A DNA stretch of 64,000 nucleotides, taken from assembly GCF_040712315.1 (NCBI RefSeq), contig NC_134020.1:38308751-38372750 (forward strand), in the 5' to 3' direction. This document shows positions 59,600-64,000 of the stretch, in pieces. Numbering within the stretch: the stretch's first letter is position 1; the number at the start of each line of letters is the position of its first letter. A program made the position numbers and the translations under genes. A model generated the notes under the pieces. That model was given only the letters and a program-made list of their open reading frames with translations, made no database searches and was not told where the DNA came from. This stretch comes from Castanea sativa. Taxonomy: Eukaryota > Streptophyta > Magnoliopsida > Fagales > Fagaceae.

Positions 59600-60055
59600 T
59601 CGTTGTAATGAGGAAACAATGGATCATCTTTTACTCCATTTTAAGTTTGCTCATGTTTTATGGAGTGAAACCTTTCTTGTGTTTGTTGTACAATGGGTCA
59701 TGCTGAATACAATTGTTTCTCTCCTATTTGCTTGGAGGAATTGGTAGGGGACATTTTCTTCAAATATTTGGAATATGGTACCGACATGTCTTATGTGGTT
59801 AATTTGGGAGGAACGTAATTCCCGAACATTTGAAGACATAGAGAGACTTGTAGATCTGTTGAAGTATTTTCTAGCTAAGACTTTGTTTAAGTGGTCTCGT
59901 ATTTGGGGTTTTGCGCAAAGTATTTCCATGTTTGATTTCCTTATTTATGTTAGCTTTTCCCTTTGATTTGTTTGTATTTGTCTCAAGCGCAATGGTTTAC
60001 TATTGTAAACACATTGTATTTTTATTATCAATAAAACTTTTGTTACCTATAAAAA
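59600..60055 (+). pseudogene. LINE 3' fragment
   Basis: Reads RCNEETMDHLLLHFKFAHVL, a frame break, then NWWGTFSSNIWNMVPTCLMW, LIWEERNSRTFEDIERLVDL, LKYFLAKTLFKWSRIWGF, with a stop at 59966 and a tail TCAATAAAACTTTTGTTACC. It is the zinc-binding C-terminal region of LINE ORF2, as in the ML-intron copies, but the zinc-ligand Cys of HLLLHC is now Phe. Confidence 0.8.
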
Positions 60056-61189
60056 ATTAAATGTTTATAGGGAACATGTATCTTTTATTGGATGGTTACT
60101 AACATTTCTTCTTCCTATGGTATGTGTTTTAGTATTGGTCATTGATCGAATTCACTATCATCGGTTAGGTTCTTCACTTTCTATAGGTTTTTCTTAGCCT
60201 ATTCACTAACTTATTGTTTTTCTACTATTGTTCTTTGAAATACCCCATCTTTCTCTCAATTTTCTAGTATGTTCTAGTTCTCGACTCTATTATTTTAGTT
60301 GTTCTTGCTTTATTAGCCTGCTATTTTTATTGTTTTCTAGTATTAAACCTTTAGGTTTCTCCTAGTTTTACCAATTTTCATTGAGTTGGTGCAAAATACC
60401 CAATCGATGCATCTAGTTCATGCTTTGGCTCCAATTGGATTTTACTCGATTCGAAATGGCCATTCAAAATATAGTATCGACATATCATTCATCAAGTTAC
60501 ATATAAACATTCACATCTTAAAAGCTTGGTTAATGCACACAACTTATAAACTTATGCAAGCTAACATGAAAGATCATTTAATAGCATAAAACTTCTTATT
60601 TAAGGAGTTATGAAGGCGAGAAAGTGGTACCTTGAATAGTTTTTGAATTAAAATCTCATTTTCCTTGTTTTCTTGACTTTGAACAATTTTTTGAAATTTT
60701 TTTGCTCAAAGCCCCTCAAGTTGAAGCATATGTGGTGCCTTTTCAAAAGACACCTTATTTTTCATATGACATCGTTTGACCCTCACTCAAACAAGGTCAA
60801 TTCCAAAGTCACTACTAACATAGAAAATTTCTAACACTTGACAAAGTGTTTGGTCAAATATCTGATTTTTTGATATCTTAAATGATTCAAATTTCATTTT
60901 AAAGTTTGATTGTCAAAATGAAGGGAATTTTCATCTTCCTCATGATGGAGCCACATTTTCTCCAATATAAATTTTTGAATTTATATCAAATACTGGTCAA
61001 ACCTTATTTTAACATTGTCAAATTCAGTCAAAGTAGGAAATTTTCAATTTTTTTTTATAGAAATATTGAGATTTCGCTTATGGTCAATAGGAATAAGAGG
61101 AATTAATTTGATTTCTAGCAACATGAGCAAACTAGGGTATCAAAAAATTTTAAGCTACCCATATTGCATTTAAATTGGCAACTAAGAAG
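60056..61189. other. Intergenic sequence, nothing recognised
   Basis: AT-rich; short ORFs only. No repeats with clear borders. Confidence 0.4.
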
Positions 61190-61630
61190 CTACAAGAAAT
61201 CTGGGTTTAGGTGACGTTTGTAAAACATCACTAAAAACCCAAAAAATGTCACTATAGACACAAATGATCTACATCAATGTTTTTTTTTTGTGACATTCAA
61301 AAATGTTGCAATAGAGTGGTCACTATATGTGACTCTTTAGTGGCGTTTAAAAACTTTAGTGACATTTTCTAAAACGTCACTAAATAATATAGCATTTTCG
61401 TATGTAATGTAGGAAAATACATTTAGTGACGTTTTTAAAATTATGCAAATAATCATACCAATAGCAACGTTTCAAAAATGTTGCAAAAGCATTTGCCTTC
61501 TTGCTTTTTAGTGACATTTTTAAAACGTCACTATAGGACTGATTATGTGCGGCGTTTTAAAGGCGTCGCTAAAAATGATTTCCTCTTACTTTTTAGCGAC
61601 GTCGCAAAACCTGCTCATTATTTTTCTTTT
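61190..61630. mobile_element. Hairpin-rich transposon terminus (CACTA-like)
   Basis: Begins CTACAAGAAATCTGGGTTTA, close to the CACTACAAGAAA end of plant CACTA elements but with the first bases changed. It is followed by many inverted copies of TAGTGACGTTTT / AAAACGTCACTA (for example around 61229, 61347, 61429, 61508 and 61545). The opposite end was not found in the window. Alternatively it is a MITE cluster. Confidence 0.45.
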
Positions 61631-61794
61631 AAAATATTAAAAATTCTATATAAACCTGCTTAAAATTCAACAATAACTAACATAAGCTTGCAATAAGCTT
61701 GTAATAGATCAAATGTACCTATCATCAATATTCCACCATATCAAATGTCCAAACTAACACATTAACCATAGATTCAATACATGTATCATCTTGA

Positions 61795-61980
61795 ATTGAA
61801 CAAAACACTTGTCTACCTACCAAAAAAAAAAAAAACACCTAAACTATGACAATATTAAACAAAGTACAATATTTCCAAAATAAATATGGTTGTAACAAAA
61901 CACTTGTCTACCTATACAAAAAAAAAAAATCCACCCAAACTATGGCAATATTATAAACAAAGTACAATAGTTCCAAAATA
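61795..61980. repeat. ~95-bp tandem duplication
   Basis: Copies carry AACAAAACACTTGTCTACCT, an A-run, ACCTAAACTATG-CAATATTA and AACAAAGTACAATA-TTCCAA. Confidence 0.85.
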
Positions 61981-62104
61981 ATTGTGGTTGTTCAAAACAA
62001 CTATGTAATAGCTCATGGAGTCCTTAAAACACTGCATGTACCGCTATATGCTAGTTTTTTGATGGGATGAAGCCTGCGATCTATAAGGAGTTGGAGATTG
62101 ATGA

Positions 62105-64000
62105 TCTACAAGAAGTCCATTTCTATCCATATCTTCATTTACACAACAAATTCAAAACCACTTAGGTTCATAAACATGCGAATAAGATTACACATAATCT
62201 TAAATATAATAAGCAAACCACATCAAGTCTATCTTTATCCTCATTCACACAAATGGACTAAGTCTTGTATCTCTACAAACTTAAGCAAAAATCATGGAAG
62301 TAGAATTACACATACACTTAAATATAGAGAGGGTTTGGATCCAACTTATTTTTTCCACGTTTTGCTGCGTTCACGTTTTGCTGTTTTTTTTTTTCCCAGC
62401 CGCACTTGTTGACTTTCCTGCGTTTCACCTTTTTTTTTTTTTTTGCTGCTGCAGCACGCTTTCAAGAGACAAACGGCTACTGTTCATGAACAGTAGCCGT
62501 ATATTTCTGACTTTTCAGCTACTTTCTTCGGTGAACAGTGCATTCGTGCACTGTTCACGGACCCACAAATTTCATTTTCAGCTATTTTTTTATTAAAAAT
62601 GGGTCCCACAATACTATTCACACATTTAAAAATTATTTTGCTACAGTGTTTTCAGTTTTTAGTAATAAGTTCTATCCAAACAGACTCATAGTGCACAACA
62701 TATTCAAAACCACATAATTTTATAAACATGCAAATAGGATTACACATAATCTTAAATATACTAAACAAACCATATCAAGTCTATCAATATCCTCATTCAC
62801 ACAAATGGACTAAGTCTTGAATCTCTACAAACTTAAGCAAAAACCATAAAAGTAGAATTACACGTACACTTAAATATAGTGCACAATATATTCAAAACCA
62901 CATAGTTTTATAAACATGCAAATAGGATTACACATAATCTTAAATATGCTAAACAAACCATATCAAGTCTATCAATATCCTCATTCACACAAATGGACTA
63001 AGTCACTCTACAAACTTAAGTAGAAACCATGGAAGTAAAATTGCACATACACTTAAAGTGTACAACATATTCAAAACCATATAGTTTCATAAACATGCAA
63101 ATAAGATTACACATAATCTTAAATATACTAAACATATCATATCAAGTCTATCAAAATTCTTATTCACACAAATGGACTAAGTCTTAAAGCTCTACAAACT
63201 TAAGCAAAAACTATGGAAGTATAAGAAGTCCATTTCTATCCATATCTTTATTTACACAACAAATTTAAAACCACTTAGGTTCATAAACATACAAATAAGG
63301 TTACACATAATCTTAAATATAATAAGCAAACCATATCAAGTCTATCTATATCCTCATTCACACAAATGGACTAAGTCTTGTATCTCTACAAACTTAAGCA
63401 AAAACCATGAAAGTAGAATTACACATACACTTACATATAGTGCACAACATATTCAAAACCACATAATTTTATAAACATGCAAATAGGATTACACATAATC
63501 TTAAATATACTAAACAAACCATATCAAGTCTATCAATATCATCATTCACACAAATGGACTAAGTCTTGAATCTCTTCAAATTTAAGCAAAAACCACGAAA
63601 GTAGAATTACACGTACACTTAAATATAGTGCACAATATATTCAAAACCACATAGTTTCATAAACATGCAAATAGGATTACACATAATATTAAATATGCTA
63701 AACAAACCATATCAAGTCTATCAATATCTTCATTCACACAAATGGACTAAGTCACTCTACAAACTTAAGTAGAAACCATGGAAGTAAAATTGCACATACA
63801 CTTAAAGTGTACAACATATTCAAAACCATATAGTTTCATAAACATGCAAATAAGATTACACATAATCTTAAATATACTAAACATATCATATCAAGTCTAT
63901 CAAAATTCTTATTCACACAAATGGACTATGTCTTAAAGCTCTACAAACTTAAGCAAAAATCATGGAAGTATAAGAAGTCCATTTCTATACATAACTTAAT
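62105..64000. repeat. Higher-order tandem repeat, 4 monomers of ~180-194 bp, ~750-bp period
   Basis: Monomers share TTCAAAACCA, ATAAACATGCAAATA, GATTACACATAATCTTAAAT, CATATCAAGTCTATC and CACACAAATGGACTAAGTC. Anchors (ttcaaaacc): A 62151, B 62702, C 62891, D 63070, A' 63264, B' 63452, C' 63640, D' 63819, then a new A begins near 63971. B-B' is 750, C-C' 749 and D-D' 749. A-A' is 1113, which is the period plus the MITE at 62328-62687. The array runs off the right edge. Confidence 0.92.
62328..62687. mobile_element. MITE, family B copy 2, inside the higher-order repeat
   Basis: Ends AGAGGGTTTGGATCCAACTT and the inverted AAGTTCTATCCAAACAGACT. ATAG occurs on both sides (62324-62327 and 62688-62691), and removal restores the array phrase AATATAGTGCACAAC. 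It holds a strong hairpin CTACTGTTCATGAACAGTAG. Related to 53691-53972. Confidence 0.85.

Noticed and set aside
62105..64000. CRISPR-like array
   Set aside because: Repeats are ~180-194-bp contiguous satellite monomers without spacers, in a plant nuclear sequence.

Overview
This is an AT-rich nuclear window from a flowering plant, almost certainly a woody eudicot. It has split genes with GT-AG introns, CT-rich 5' leaders, LINE, Copia, hAT and Mutator debris, and many MITEs. The long coiled-coil gag-like protein of the LTR element at 18.8-24.2 kb resembles a family I remember from oak-type (Fagaceae) genomes, so Fagaceae is my guess; that is recall, not proof. I see no bacterial or viral operon, no CRISPR array, and no clearly new multi-gene system. 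The novelty is in genome architecture and in one degenerate kinase.

Five genes can be assembled exon by exon. (1) + strand, 1773-5066: the SNU23/ZMAT2 spliceosomal zinc-finger protein, with its start exon not visible. (2) + strand, 24954-27173: a complete type I DnaJ/HSP40 of the J2/J3 (ANJ1) type, 417 aa, ending in a farnesylation box. (3) - strand, 27943-31601: a 301-aa receptor-like-kinase-type pseudokinase that has lost the HRD and DFG motifs. (4) + strand, 34453-41845: a secreted ML (MD-2-related lipid recognition) protein, 160 aa, whose last intron is 6.4 kb. (5) - strand, 43870-52681: a methyl-CpG-binding-domain protein of the MBD10/11 type, 332 aa, whose first intron is 7.7 kb. These genes do not form a pathway. 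They are independent housekeeping, chromatin or signalling genes set in repeats.

Layout. 0-1.7 kb: MITE, a decayed tRNA-Pro-like sequence, and a piece matching an intron of the DnaJ gene. 1.7-5.3 kb: SNU23 gene with an intronic minisatellite. 5.6-12.7 kb: tandem duplications, a possible non-coding transcription unit, a hAT-like element inside a minisatellite, and a LINE RNase H remnant. 12.7-14.9 kb: a ~91-bp satellite array interrupted by a solo LTR and a MITE, both with target duplications that restore the satellite. 15.1 kb: a pseudogene of arabinose-5-phosphate isomerase. 16-18.8 kb: MITEs and other repeats. 18.8-24.25 kb: a complete but coding-defective LTR retrotransposon. 24.9-52.7 kb: the remaining four genes, with two LINE insertions bearing exact target duplications inside the ML intron. 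54.6-57.0 kb: a Pack-MULE-like Mutator element with ~320-bp inverted repeats and a perfect 9-bp target duplication, nested in a hAT-like element that itself splits a gene remnant. 58.4-60.1 kb: a Copia-like LTR and another LINE 3' end. 61.2-64.0 kb: a hairpin-rich transposon terminus and a ~750-bp four-monomer higher-order tandem repeat running off the window.
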